DNA from: Opitutaceae bacterium
GTDB taxonomy: Bacteria; Verrucomicrobiota; Verrucomicrobiia; Opitutales; Opitutaceae
Length of the DNA: 64,000 bases
Reading direction: 5' to 3'
NCBI GenBank assembly: GCA_016715765.1
Contig: JADJZJ010000019.1
Location: 1 to 64,000 of the forward strand
Made by a program: the position numbers and the translations under genes
The notes under the pieces: model-generated
The model's database searches: none
The model's input: the letters and a program-made list of their open reading frames with translations, nothing else
Told to the model about the DNA's origin: nothing
Shown: piece after piece, positions 54,755 through 62,569 of the stretch
Position numbering within the stretch: position 1 is the stretch's first letter
Layout of the letters: the number at the start of each line of letters is the position of its first letter

Positions 54755-55938
54755 GATGATTCCCGGCAGCGCCGCCCGATTTCCGTCAGGCGGGACAGGT
54801 TGACGTCGGGCGGGACGTTGTCGGAGACGCCGAGGATGAGGTGGCTGCCGGTGCGGGCTTCGCGGAAAACCCCGTCGAGATAATGCGCGAAGGCGCGGTC
54901 GTCCATTTCGGCGTCGAGGAGCACGATGGAAGGAATGCCGCCCCAGACCGTGGTGCGCGGACCAAAGCCCTGGCGCAGCTGCGCGAGCGTGCACCGGGTC
55001 ATGGGGGCGGGGCAGACGGATTCGGCGATGTCGAATCCGCAGGCCGGAAAATACGGCAGCAGGCGCTGATTCTCGCCGTCGCAGTGCGTCAGCACGAGCT
55101 TGCCGGCGGCGTGCAGTTCGCGGGACACCCGCTGCAGCCAGGGCGCGATCTCCTCCTGGAAGAACGGCGGCCAGGTCAGGTCCTGGTCGTAATTGGCGCC
55201 CCAGAACACGACCTCCGCGCTGCATTTGAGCAAGGCGGCGAGCATCGCCTCGTAGAACGGCTCCAACCGCCGGGCGAGGCCGCGCAGTTGCTCGCGCTCG
55301 TCCTCGTAGAGATAGAAGAACTGCTCCATCGGCATCAGCTCGTGGAGGAGCAGATGCATCGGGGAGGCGGCGATCGGCCCGTTGGCGATGGCCAGGCCGC
55401 GGTCGCCGATGCGGCGCTGGAAGGAGGCGTAGGCGTCCGGCGTCGGAATCACGACGAGGTGCTCGAAGAGCTGCGCCACGGCCTCGAGGTTGCCGAGGGC
55501 CGGCAGGGCGTACGACTGCACGAAGGGAATGGAGATGCCGTTGCGCGCCATCTCGCCGGTGAGTTCCAGGTGCAGTACCACGTCGCCGGCCGGGGTGCGC
55601 ACGCGCGTGCGCAGGTTTTCCGGATCGTGGGTGAACTCCACGGGCAGGTCCCGCACTTCGACGCGGTAGGGGTAGTCGGGGTGGTTGTCGAAGCCGAGTC
55701 CGCGCAGCTGTTGCTCCCGGCGCTCGCGCGGCCGCGTGAAATCGGCCCGCACGGCGTGGCAGCCGAAGCCGAGGACGTCCGCGATGCCGGCGGTGTCGAG
55801 CCCGGCAAACTCCGGCGGCAGCGTCCCGCGCGCCCGCTGGGCGAGGCACCAGAGGTCCATCCGCGGCGCCCACGGCACCTGATCCACGGGTTCGCCGCGG
55901 ATGGCAGCGAGCAGGCGGGCGCGATGGGTCAGGGCCAT
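54751..55938 (-). CDS. Uroporphyrinogen decarboxylase-fold (URO-D family) protein
   Basis: A 395-residue TIM-barrel protein of the URO-D superfamily, which includes HemE and corrinoid methyltransferases (MtaA/MtbA/CmuA). The opening RARLLAAIRGEPVDQVPWAPRMDLW, VVFWGANYDQDLTWPPFFQE, KLVLTHCDGENQRLLPYF (His and Cys near the place of the zinc ligands in methyltransferases) and TVWGGIPSIVLLD are seen. The HCDG pattern suits the methyltransferase-like group rather than HemE, which lacks it. No corrinoid protein is adjacent, so the role is open. The stop codon (TAA) is formed by the terminal TTA of the adjoining repeat at 54442-54754. Confidence 0.85.
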   Translation of the reverse strand: MALTHRARLLAAIRGEPVDQVPWAPRMDLWCLAQRARGTLPPEFAGLDTAGIADVLGFGCHAVRADFTRPRERREQQLRGLGFDNHPDYPYRVEVRDLPVEFTHDPENLRTRVRTPAGDVVLHLELTGEMARNGISIPFVQSYALPALGNLEAVAQLFEHLVVIPTPDAYASFQRRIGDRGLAIANGPIAASPMHLLLHELMPMEQFFYLYEDEREQLRGLARRLEPFYEAMLAALLKCSAEVVFWGANYDQDLTWPPFFQEEIAPWLQRVSRELHAAGKLVLTHCDGENQRLLPYFPACGFDIAESVCPAPMTRCTLAQLRQGFGPRTTVWGGIPSIVLLDAEMDDRAFAHYLDGVFREARTGSHLILGVSDNVPPDVNLSRLTEIGRRCRESS

Positions 55939-56090
55939 GACCTTGGCTACCGGCTGGCGCGGGCGCTGACAAACAGTTCCACTGCGCGTTTATTGGCCAA
56001 TTGTATTTTGGACAAAAACCGCGGCAGGTTCCGCCAAAACCAGGACGAAGCCAAGCGCCCATGCCGCGTCAACGAGCTCGGCCCGCATCG

Positions 56091-56864
56091 TCACTGGATG
56101 TGCGCATGTCCGGGGTTGGCCGGAGGGCTTTTTGCGGACGAGTCATCGACGGCGATGTCCATGGTTTGCCGCCGCTGGGCGATCTGGAGCCGGAGTCTCT
56201 GGATTTCCGCCGGTCCCTGGCTGCTCTCGGTGGGTTCGAGATCCAGGCAACGGCGCAGGGCGGCTTCGCCTTCGGCGAGATTCCGGCCCTGCGCGGCGGC
56301 GAGCCGGCCTAGCAGAAAGTTCAGCGCGTAGTTGCCCGGATTCGCCGCTGCCGCATCGAGGATCACCTGCAACGCCTCGGCTCCCCGGCCTTCCTGTTCC
56401 AGCAGCAGCGCGCGGGCCTGGGCCCCGCGTGCCGGGTCGCGCCGTCCGATCTCCCCGGCTTGCGCCCACGCCCGCGCCAGGCCGCCGCCGAATACGGCAG
56501 GCACATGGCGGTAGTAGTTCATGAGGCTGAAATGCGCGTCCACATGGTCCGGTTCCAACGCCAGCGCCCGACGGTACGACGCAAGGCACAACCGACCCCA
56601 GCGGGGCTTTTCCGCCATCGGCACCCGGGCCGCCATCCACGCATACGCATTGCCGAGCCAGACGTGGCTGTCGGCCGCCCGGGGGCTCTCCGCGACGGCG
56701 CGTTCCAGGTGGGTCACCGCGGCGGTGAAGTCACCCTGGCGCAACGCCGCCCGGCCCATTTCGTACGGTCCCGGCGTTGACGCCGCCGTCCGCCCGGCCG
56801 CGATCGCCAGCGCAAGACTGGCAGCGATGATCCGGCGTCTTGCCGGCGAACTTCGCTCACCCAT
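56091..56864 (-). CDS. Exported tetratricopeptide-repeat protein
   Basis: A 257-residue protein with a signal peptide from ATG 56864 (IIAASLALAIAAG, about 11-23); a longer start at 56897 is less good. TPR units are seen at about 34-67 (YEMGRAALRQGDFTAAVTHLERAVAESP), 70-118 (SHVWLGNAYAWMAARV, then SYRRALALEPDHVDAHFSLMNYY) and 160-215 (EALQVILDAAAANPGNYALNFLLGRLAAAQGRNLAEGEAALRRCLDLEP). It is a periplasmic protein-contact scaffold and diverges from the TonB receptor at 57186, with which it might act. The function is otherwise unknown. Confidence 0.85.
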   Translation of the reverse strand: MGERSSPARRRIIAASLALAIAAGRTAASTPGPYEMGRAALRQGDFTAAVTHLERAVAESPRAADSHVWLGNAYAWMAARVPMAEKPRWGRLCLASYRRALALEPDHVDAHFSLMNYYRHVPAVFGGGLARAWAQAGEIGRRDPARGAQARALLLEQEGRGAEALQVILDAAAANPGNYALNFLLGRLAAAQGRNLAEGEAALRRCLDLEPTESSQGPAEIQRLRLQIAQRRQTMDIAVDDSSAKSPPANPGHAHIQ

Positions 56865-57185
56865 GCGCGCCAAGGATTGCGGGGACGGCCCGCGCACGCG
56901 CGAGCTGACTCAGGAGGGACCGGGAGGCCTGCCGGCTCGGGGGTGTCATGCGATCATCGAAAGTGGAATGCACGGTAAACGGACCGCAAAACGAATCCGG
57001 CCGCGTCACCCATATTTCACCGCGCCGTAACCCGGCCGGCACCCGGCGGGTGGGAATTGTCACGGAGTGATGGCGGCAAGGTGATATTCTGGTGGCGGCG
57101 CGGTTGGCGCATTGACGCGCGTTTGCCGCTTCCGCCACGGTGCGATTCAAGGCGCAAAAGCGCCGTTCGCTTCCACCGCATCACC
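56865..57185. other. 321-bp divergent intergenic region, no gene seen
   Basis: Lies between the TPR gene and the third TonB receptor, so it should contain both promoters. I see no GTAG repeat, no strong hairpin and no clear operator. The open frame from 57057 into the receptor is read-through of the upstream region, as its residues (Trp, Arg and Lys rich) do not form a signal peptide. Confidence 0.5.
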
Positions 57186-59975
57186 ATGACCAAACACCTT
57201 GTCCGTACACTGTTCATCCTCGCGCTGGGGTCGCTCACCCCGGTGCTCGCCTTCGCGCAGATCGCGGGCGGCATCATCGCCGGCCGCGTGACCGACGCCA
57301 CCACGCGCCTCGCCCTCGGCGGCGTGCGCGTCACGCTCGCCGGTTCCGGCGCCGAGACCTACACCGCGAGCGACGGCGCCTACACGCTCCACCATGTGCC
57401 CGGCGGCCCGCAGACGGTGCTGTTCAACTACGTCGGCTATCCCGAGGAAGCCCAGACGATCACGGTGGCCGCGGGCCGGGATGCCTTGCTCAACTTCGCC
57501 TTCGGTGGCGACGTGGTTCAGCTCGAGAACTTCGTCATCCAGGGCTCGGCGGTTGGCACCGCGCGCGCGATCAACGAGCAGCGCGCGGCGGCGACGCTCC
57601 GCAGCATCGTGGCCGCCGACGAGATCGGCAACTTTCCCGACCAGAACGCGGCCGAGGCCGTGCAACGCGTCCCGGGCGTCTCGCTCTACCGCGACCAGGG
57701 CGAGGGCCGTTACATCGTCCTCCGCGGCCTCAATTATGCCTTCACCTCGGTCAAGGTGAACAACGGTTCGTTTGCCGGCGCCGACCTCGGTGATCGCGCC
57801 ACGCCGCTCGATGTCATTCCGTCCGACGCCCTGGCCGCCATCGAGGTGACCAAGGTGCCCACGCCCGACATGGACGGCGAGGGTCTCGGCGGCCAGGTCA
57901 ACATCAAGACCAAGAGCCCCTTCGAGTTCGAGGGCCTGGCGGCCAGCTTCAGCGCGCAGGGGCAGTATGCCGACCAGAGCGGCGAATACAGCAGCAAGTT
58001 CAACGGCTTCGTCTCCCAGCGGTTCGGCGACGCGCAGCAATTCGGCCTCCTGGTCGCCCCGACCTGGCAGGAGCGCAAGTTCGGCTCGCACAACTTCGAG
58101 ACGGGCGGCGCCTGGGTTCCGCCCGCCGACAACGGCACGCCGTTCCATACCGTCGAGGAAATCGGTTTTCGCGACTACGTCATCAACCGCGAGCGCTATG
58201 GTTTGAACGCCGCCTTCGAGGCCAGGCCGGACGCCACCACCGCCCTTTTCATCAACGGCGGCTACAATCGCTTCACGGATACCGAGAGCCGGCACCTTAC
58301 GCTGTTCGACTTCACCGAGGGCACGCTCGATCCGACAACGGTCACCGCCAGCTCCGCCACCCATACCGCGCTGCGCCGCTACGCCCGGCGCCTGCGTATT
58401 CGCGAGAAGGACCAGGATGTCTCGACCATCAATGCCGGCGGCGAGAAGCACATCGGCGCCTGGCACATCGACGCCGCCGTCGGCTACACCGAGGGCAACG
58501 AGGAGCGTCCCGACGAGCTGACGGCCCGCTTCCGCCGCAACACGCGCGACGCGGTGATCCGCTACACGTTCGCCGGACCGTACGCCGTGAACATCGAGCA
58601 GCTGGCCGGCGCGAGCTTTTACGAGCCTGCTTCCTACGCGTTCCAGCGGGTCGATCTCGTGAACCAGACCGGTGCCGAAACCGAGGCGACCGCCGGGTTC
58701 AACGCCCGGTTGGAACTGGCGCTGGCGAATCCCTCCTACGTGAAGTTCGGTGCGCTCCACCGGGCCAAGGACAAGGAGAGCGAGGCCGAGGCCTACGAGC
58801 TCACCTCGGCGCCCGCCTCGTTCACCTTTGCCAACCTCAGCGAACCGGCGAGCGACTATCCCTATCTCCGGGTGCCCCGCCTCAGCACCGCCGCGGTGCG
58901 GCAGGCGTTCTATGGCAACCGCGCCGCCTTCACCGGCGACCGCCTCTTCGAGGACAGCGAGTTTGATGATTTCTCCATCGGCGAGGACGTCCTGGCGGCC
59001 TACCTCATGGCCGGCACCACGGTCGGCCGGCTGAATGTCATCGCCGGCGCGCGTGCCGAACGCACCGAGTTCACCACCTCCGGCAAGGTGCTCGACCTGG
59101 TCAACGAGACGGCCACCGCCTCCACCGCTTCGCGCTCGTACACCAACTGGCTGCCCGGCTTCTACCTGCGTTACGACGCGAGCAAACAGCTTGTCCTCCG
59201 CGCCTCGTGGTCGAACTCGCTCGCGCGTCCATCCTTCGGCGACAGCGCCTTCCGCAGCCGTCTCAACAGCGACGACCAGGAAATCACCCGCGGCAATCCG
59301 AACCTGGAGGCCCTGGAGGCGATGAACTGGGACGCCTCGGTGGAGTACTACCTGCCTTCGCTGGGTGTGATTTCCGCCGCGGTCTTCCAGAAGGACATCA
59401 AGAACTTTTCCTACGAATACACGGAGACCGCGCCCGTCCTCATCGGTGGCATCCCTTACGAGCTCTCGACCTTTGCCAACGGTTCCGAGGGCAAAATCTC
59501 CGGGCTCGAACTGGCCTATCAACAGCAGCTCGGCATGCTGCCGGCGCCCTTCGACGGCCTGGGCTTCATGGCCAACGCGACCTTCCTCGACAGCGAGGCG
59601 ACGTATCCCACGCGACCGGGCGAGGAAGTGCCCTTCATCGGCCAGTCCGATCTCACGGGCAACCTGGGTCTGACCTATGAAAAGGCCGGCTTCTTCATGC
59701 GTCTGGCGCTCAATTTCCGCACCGAGCGCCTGCGCGAGGATGAGCCCCTCGGGGCATCGGCACCGCAGGACCTGTACGTCGATGACTTCAAGCAGCTGGA
59801 TCTCACGTTGCGCTACAAGCTCACGAAGCAGTGGGAAGTCTACGGCGAGGTGATGAACCTGACCGACGAACCCTTCCGCGTCTTCCTGAAGAGCGACAAC
59901 GGCCAGGGCGTGCGCAACGGCCAGATCGAATCCTACGGCTGGGCCGCCAATCTGGGCGTGCGCTGGAAGCTCTGA
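57186..59975 (+). CDS. TonB-dependent receptor with carboxypeptidase-like domain, next to phytase
   Basis: A 929-residue outer-membrane receptor from ATG 57186 (signal peptide LVRTLFILALGSLTPVLAFA). A CarboxypepD_reg-like domain (about 27-110: GGIIAGRVTDATTRLALGGV, YTLHHVPGGPQTVLFNYVGY) is followed by a plug (AVQRVPGVSLYRDQGEGRYI, VLRGLNYAFTSVKVNNG, DGEGLGGQVNIKTKSPFEFE) and a barrel ending in YGWAANLGVRWKL. The plug is of the type found in TonB-dependent receptors of the TIGR01782 kind, in proteobacteria often linked to sugar or phytate uptake. It is 181 bp from a secreted beta-propeller phytase, so uptake of inositol phosphate-related products is inferred. Confidence 0.92.
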   Translation: MTKHLVRTLFILALGSLTPVLAFAQIAGGIIAGRVTDATTRLALGGVRVTLAGSGAETYTASDGAYTLHHVPGGPQTVLFNYVGYPEEAQTITVAAGRDALLNFAFGGDVVQLENFVIQGSAVGTARAINEQRAAATLRSIVAADEIGNFPDQNAAEAVQRVPGVSLYRDQGEGRYIVLRGLNYAFTSVKVNNGSFAGADLGDRATPLDVIPSDALAAIEVTKVPTPDMDGEGLGGQVNIKTKSPFEFEGLAASFSAQGQYADQSGEYSSKFNGFVSQRFGDAQQFGLLVAPTWQERKFGSHNFETGGAWVPPADNGTPFHTVEEIGFRDYVINRERYGLNAAFEARPDATTALFINGGYNRFTDTESRHLTLFDFTEGTLDPTTVTASSATHTALRRYARRLRIREKDQDVSTINAGGEKHIGAWHIDAAVGYTEGNEERPDELTARFRRNTRDAVIRYTFAGPYAVNIEQLAGASFYEPASYAFQRVDLVNQTGAETEATAGFNARLELALANPSYVKFGALHRAKDKESEAEAYELTSAPASFTFANLSEPASDYPYLRVPRLSTAAVRQAFYGNRAAFTGDRLFEDSEFDDFSIGEDVLAAYLMAGTTVGRLNVIAGARAERTEFTTSGKVLDLVNETATASTASRSYTNWLPGFYLRYDASKQLVLRASWSNSLARPSFGDSAFRSRLNSDDQEITRGNPNLEALEAMNWDASVEYYLPSLGVISAAVFQKDIKNFSYEYTETAPVLIGGIPYELSTFANGSEGKISGLELAYQQQLGMLPAPFDGLGFMANATFLDSEATYPTRPGEEVPFIGQSDLTGNLGLTYEKAGFFMRLALNFRTERLREDEPLGASAPQDLYVDDFKQLDLTLRYKLTKQWEVYGEVMNLTDEPFRVFLKSDNGQGVRNGQIESYGWAANLGVRWKL

Positions 59976-59983
59976 ACCGAGAC

Positions 59984-60101
59984 CACCGCAAATGGACGCG
60001 AACCGATCGGAAGCAGCGGCGGTAGGCGGCGCGCTCGCGCGCGCTGACCTACGGTGGCTTGGTTTCACATTTTGCGATCATTTGCGTCCATTCGCGGTTC
60101 G
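59984..60101. repeat. GTAG REPIN nested in an AATGGACGC palindrome
   Basis: Outer arms: ACCGCAAATGGACGCGAACC (from 59984) and TTTGCGTCCATTCGCGGTT (to about 60100), inverted. Inside, at 60022-60052, is a short REPIN starting GTAGGCGGCGCGCTCGCGC and ending GACCTAC. The outer arm has units of about 10 nt (CGCGAATGGA, CGCAAATGAT). It fills the gap between the receptor and the phytase. Confidence 0.7.
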
Positions 60102-60156
60102 GCCACCCTGTCTGTCTCCCCCCGTTGATCACCGCAGCCTCCCGGCTGCCCTGCCG

Positions 60157-61836
60157 ATGAAACTCCTCTGTCCCTGCCTCCTCCTCCTCGCCCTGACCGT
60201 TGGTCTGCGGGCCGGCGAGACGTACCTGCCTTTCCGCCCGGACCTGCCCGCGGGCGCGGCTTATGCACTCGACGCGCGGCGCCTGCATCCCACGCAGTTC
60301 TACCTCGGCTGGCGCGAGGTCGCGGCCAAGCGCGACCAGCTCAACCGTATGCCGGCGGACGCCATCACGGCCTACCTGAAGAAGAAGGACGTGCCCGTGG
60401 TGATCGGTCCGCAAGGCGTACCCTACCAGACCGACGGCCACCACACCCTCCGGGCGCTCATCGAATCGACGGCGGCCGACAAGACCGCCTACGGCCACAT
60501 CCTCGCCAACTGGTCGGACCTCGACCTGGGGGAGTTCTGGCGACGCATGCAGCAGTCCAGGTATGCCTTCCTGCTTGCGCCCGGCGGCGAGGCCCGCGCG
60601 CCGGAGACGCTGCCCGCGAGCCTGTCCGGCATGGAACCTGATCCGTACCGCGGTCTCGCGTGGGCGGTGATGAACGCCGGCGGGTTCAAGGAACGGAAGG
60701 ACGTGTACTTCCAGGAATTTCACTGGGCCGGCTATTTCCGCGAGCTCGTGACGTGGGACGATCGCGACGACACGGCGTTTGCCGCGGCGGTGGATAAGGC
60801 CGTGACGCTGGCGCGCCATCCGGCGGCCTGGAACCTGCCGGGCTATGACGGGCCGGCGGTCCTGCAACCGCGGGTCGTCACTGCACCGGTCCGGCACGAC
60901 ACCGACGACCCCGCGATTTGGATCGATCCGACCGACCCGGCGCGGAGCCTCGTGATCGGCACCGACAAGGACACGGACGGCGCCCTCCATGCCTTTGATT
61001 TGAATGGCCGGGTGGTGCGCACGGTGTCGGGACTGCGGCGGCCCAACAACGTGGATATTGCGGCCGGAGTCCGTCTCGGCGGGCGCGAGGTGGCCGTTGC
61101 CGTCACCACCGAACGCGAGGCCCGCCGCCTTCGCGTGTTCACGGTGCCGGACCTGCAGTGCGTGGATCAGGGCGACCTCCTCGTATTTGCCGGCGACCCG
61201 GAGCGGGCCCCAATGGGCGTGGCCCTGTACCGCCGACCACGGGACGGGGCGCTGTTCGCCATCGTGGGGGGTAAGTCCGGCCCGACCGAGGGCTACCTCG
61301 CGCAATACCGCCTCGAAGACGATGGCGGCGGCCGCGTGCGAATGACGCTGGTCCGGCACTTTGGCGCCTACAGCGGACGCAAGGAAATCGAGGCCATCGC
61401 CGTGGATGCGGAATTGGGCTACGTTTATTATTCGGACGAGCGGGTGGGCGTGCGGAAATACCAGGCCGATCCCGATGCGACTGATGCCGACCGCGAACTG
61501 GCGCTGTTCGCCACCGAGGGTTTTGCGGCGGACCACGAAGGCATTGCCATTTACCGGACGGGTCCGGGCACGGGCTATCTCGCGATCTCGGATCAACAGG
61601 CGAATGCTTTCCAGTTTTTCCCGCGCGAGGGCACGACGGGCCGGCCGCACAATCATCCGGCGCTGGCCAGGGTTCCGGTCGCGGCCCTTGAGTGCGATGG
61701 CTGCGAGGTGACGGCGGAAGCACTGCCCGGATTTCCCGGCGGGCTGTTCGTCGCGATGTCCACCGACCGCACCTTCCATTTTTATGCGTGGGCGGATCTG
61801 GCGGAGGCGGCAGGGTTGCCACGGCTGCAGCAATGA
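60157..61836 (+). CDS. ParB-like (ParBc_2) domain fused to a beta-propeller phytase
   Basis: A 559-residue exported protein (signal peptide MKLLCPCLLLLALTVGLRAG). Residues about 35-215 match the ParBc_2 type of ParB/sulfiredoxin-like domain: LHPTQFYLGWREVAAKRDQL, AYLKKKDVPVVIGPQGVPYQ and TDGHHTLRALIES (about 89-101), plus YFQEFHWAGYFREL. Residues about 247-555 are a beta-propeller 3-phytase: HDTDDPAIWIDPTDPARSLV (His247 and following Asp), GTDKDTDGALHAFDLNG, RPNNVDIAAG, FGAYSGRKEIEAIAVDAELG, YYSDERVGVRKYQAD and ISDQQANAFQFFPRE. The latter removes phosphate from phytate with calcium. The receptor upstream may import the products. The role of the ParB-like part outside the cytoplasm is unknown. 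Confidence 0.87.
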   Translation: MKLLCPCLLLLALTVGLRAGETYLPFRPDLPAGAAYALDARRLHPTQFYLGWREVAAKRDQLNRMPADAITAYLKKKDVPVVIGPQGVPYQTDGHHTLRALIESTAADKTAYGHILANWSDLDLGEFWRRMQQSRYAFLLAPGGEARAPETLPASLSGMEPDPYRGLAWAVMNAGGFKERKDVYFQEFHWAGYFRELVTWDDRDDTAFAAAVDKAVTLARHPAAWNLPGYDGPAVLQPRVVTAPVRHDTDDPAIWIDPTDPARSLVIGTDKDTDGALHAFDLNGRVVRTVSGLRRPNNVDIAAGVRLGGREVAVAVTTEREARRLRVFTVPDLQCVDQGDLLVFAGDPERAPMGVALYRRPRDGALFAIVGGKSGPTEGYLAQYRLEDDGGGRVRMTLVRHFGAYSGRKEIEAIAVDAELGYVYYSDERVGVRKYQADPDATDADRELALFATEGFAADHEGIAIYRTGPGTGYLAISDQQANAFQFFPREGTTGRPHNHPALARVPVAALECDGCEVTAEALPGFPGGLFVAMSTDRTFHFYAWADLAEAAGLPRLQQ

Positions 61837-61941
61837 TGTCGCCGGGTCGATGACGCGGCGTCAGCGGTCGTGGCGGATGATTGCCGTTGCCGTCGCCGGT
61901 TCACCGGTGTTGTCTGACAGCGTACCCGGCGGCAATTTCCG

Positions 61942-62358
61942 ATGAATACTGATCTGGCAGCCCAGGACGCGATTGATCGCCTGAACAAGGTCGGCTTCGC
62001 CAACCTGTCCAAGCTCGATAAGACCCTGGCGGCCTGCTGGCTCTTTGACGCGGGCGTCAACAACACCGGCTTTGCCCGCTATTATGCCGGCAAGCGGGGC
62101 AACCTGGCGTTCTATGCGCCGTTGGCGCTCAGGACGATCGGGGCCAGGCAGCTGGCCGGGATTGCGGCGGAAGCCAACGCGTTCTTCGGTCCGGAGGGTC
62201 CCTCCCCGGACCGGGATGTCCGCCGCGGCCAGCTGGCCGCCCTGCCGGAGGCAGCCCGCCGTGCGTTCACCCTACTGGAAGAGCGCTATGTGAACGCCGA
62301 GGAGGACGTGGACGATTGCCTGGAGGCCTACCTCAACCGGACGCTGCCGCCAAAGTAA
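61942..62358 (+). CDS. DUF4375 (DMP19-like) protein
   Basis: A 138-residue soluble protein whose first 85 residues carry the DUF4375 pattern: LDKTLAACWLFDAGVNNTGFARYYAG, then YAPLALRTIGARQLAGIAAEANAFFG. The C-terminal acidic part ends NAEEDVDDCLEAYLNRTLPP. DUF4375 proteins are often found as immunity-like or accessory proteins; no toxin gene adjoins here, so no role is claimed. It stands alone, with 105 bp before it and 211 bp after it, the latter mostly repeat. Confidence 0.8.
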   Translation: MNTDLAAQDAIDRLNKVGFANLSKLDKTLAACWLFDAGVNNTGFARYYAGKRGNLAFYAPLALRTIGARQLAGIAAEANAFFGPEGPSPDRDVRRGQLAALPEAARRAFTLLEERYVNAEEDVDDCLEAYLNRTLPPK

Positions 62359-62440
62359 ACGGCGGAGACGGCGTGCGTTCAGCGGGCGCCCGCTGATCGC
62401 GGAGGGAGCGTGATTGGGTCCGAGCTTTTCAAACCGGGCT

Positions 62441-62541
62441 AGCCACAAAGAATCCAAAGACGTATGAAGCGCACGAGGCGCCTATAGGCGCGCGGAAGAC
62501 TTCCGCAATCCGGACGGAAACTTTGTGTTCTTTGTGGTTAA
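62441..62541. repeat. About 100-bp element with CACAAAG-type ends, copy 3
   Basis: Ends AGCCACAAAGAATCCAAAG and CTTTGTGTTCTTTGTGGTTA are inverted. The centre holds GAGGCGCCTATAGGCGCGCG, as in 34911-35010, and CTTCCGCAATCCGGACGGAAA. It lies 28 bp from the stop of the minus-strand DsbD-like gene. Confidence 0.8.
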
Positions 62542-62569
62542 AAAATCCGGATCGGGACACCGTCAGGAG

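Noticed and set aside
54751..55938. HemE (uroporphyrinogen decarboxylase of heme synthesis)
   Set aside because: The fold matches, but the HCDG region and the missing HemE substrate-binding opening fit the methyltransferase-like group, and no heme genes adjoin.
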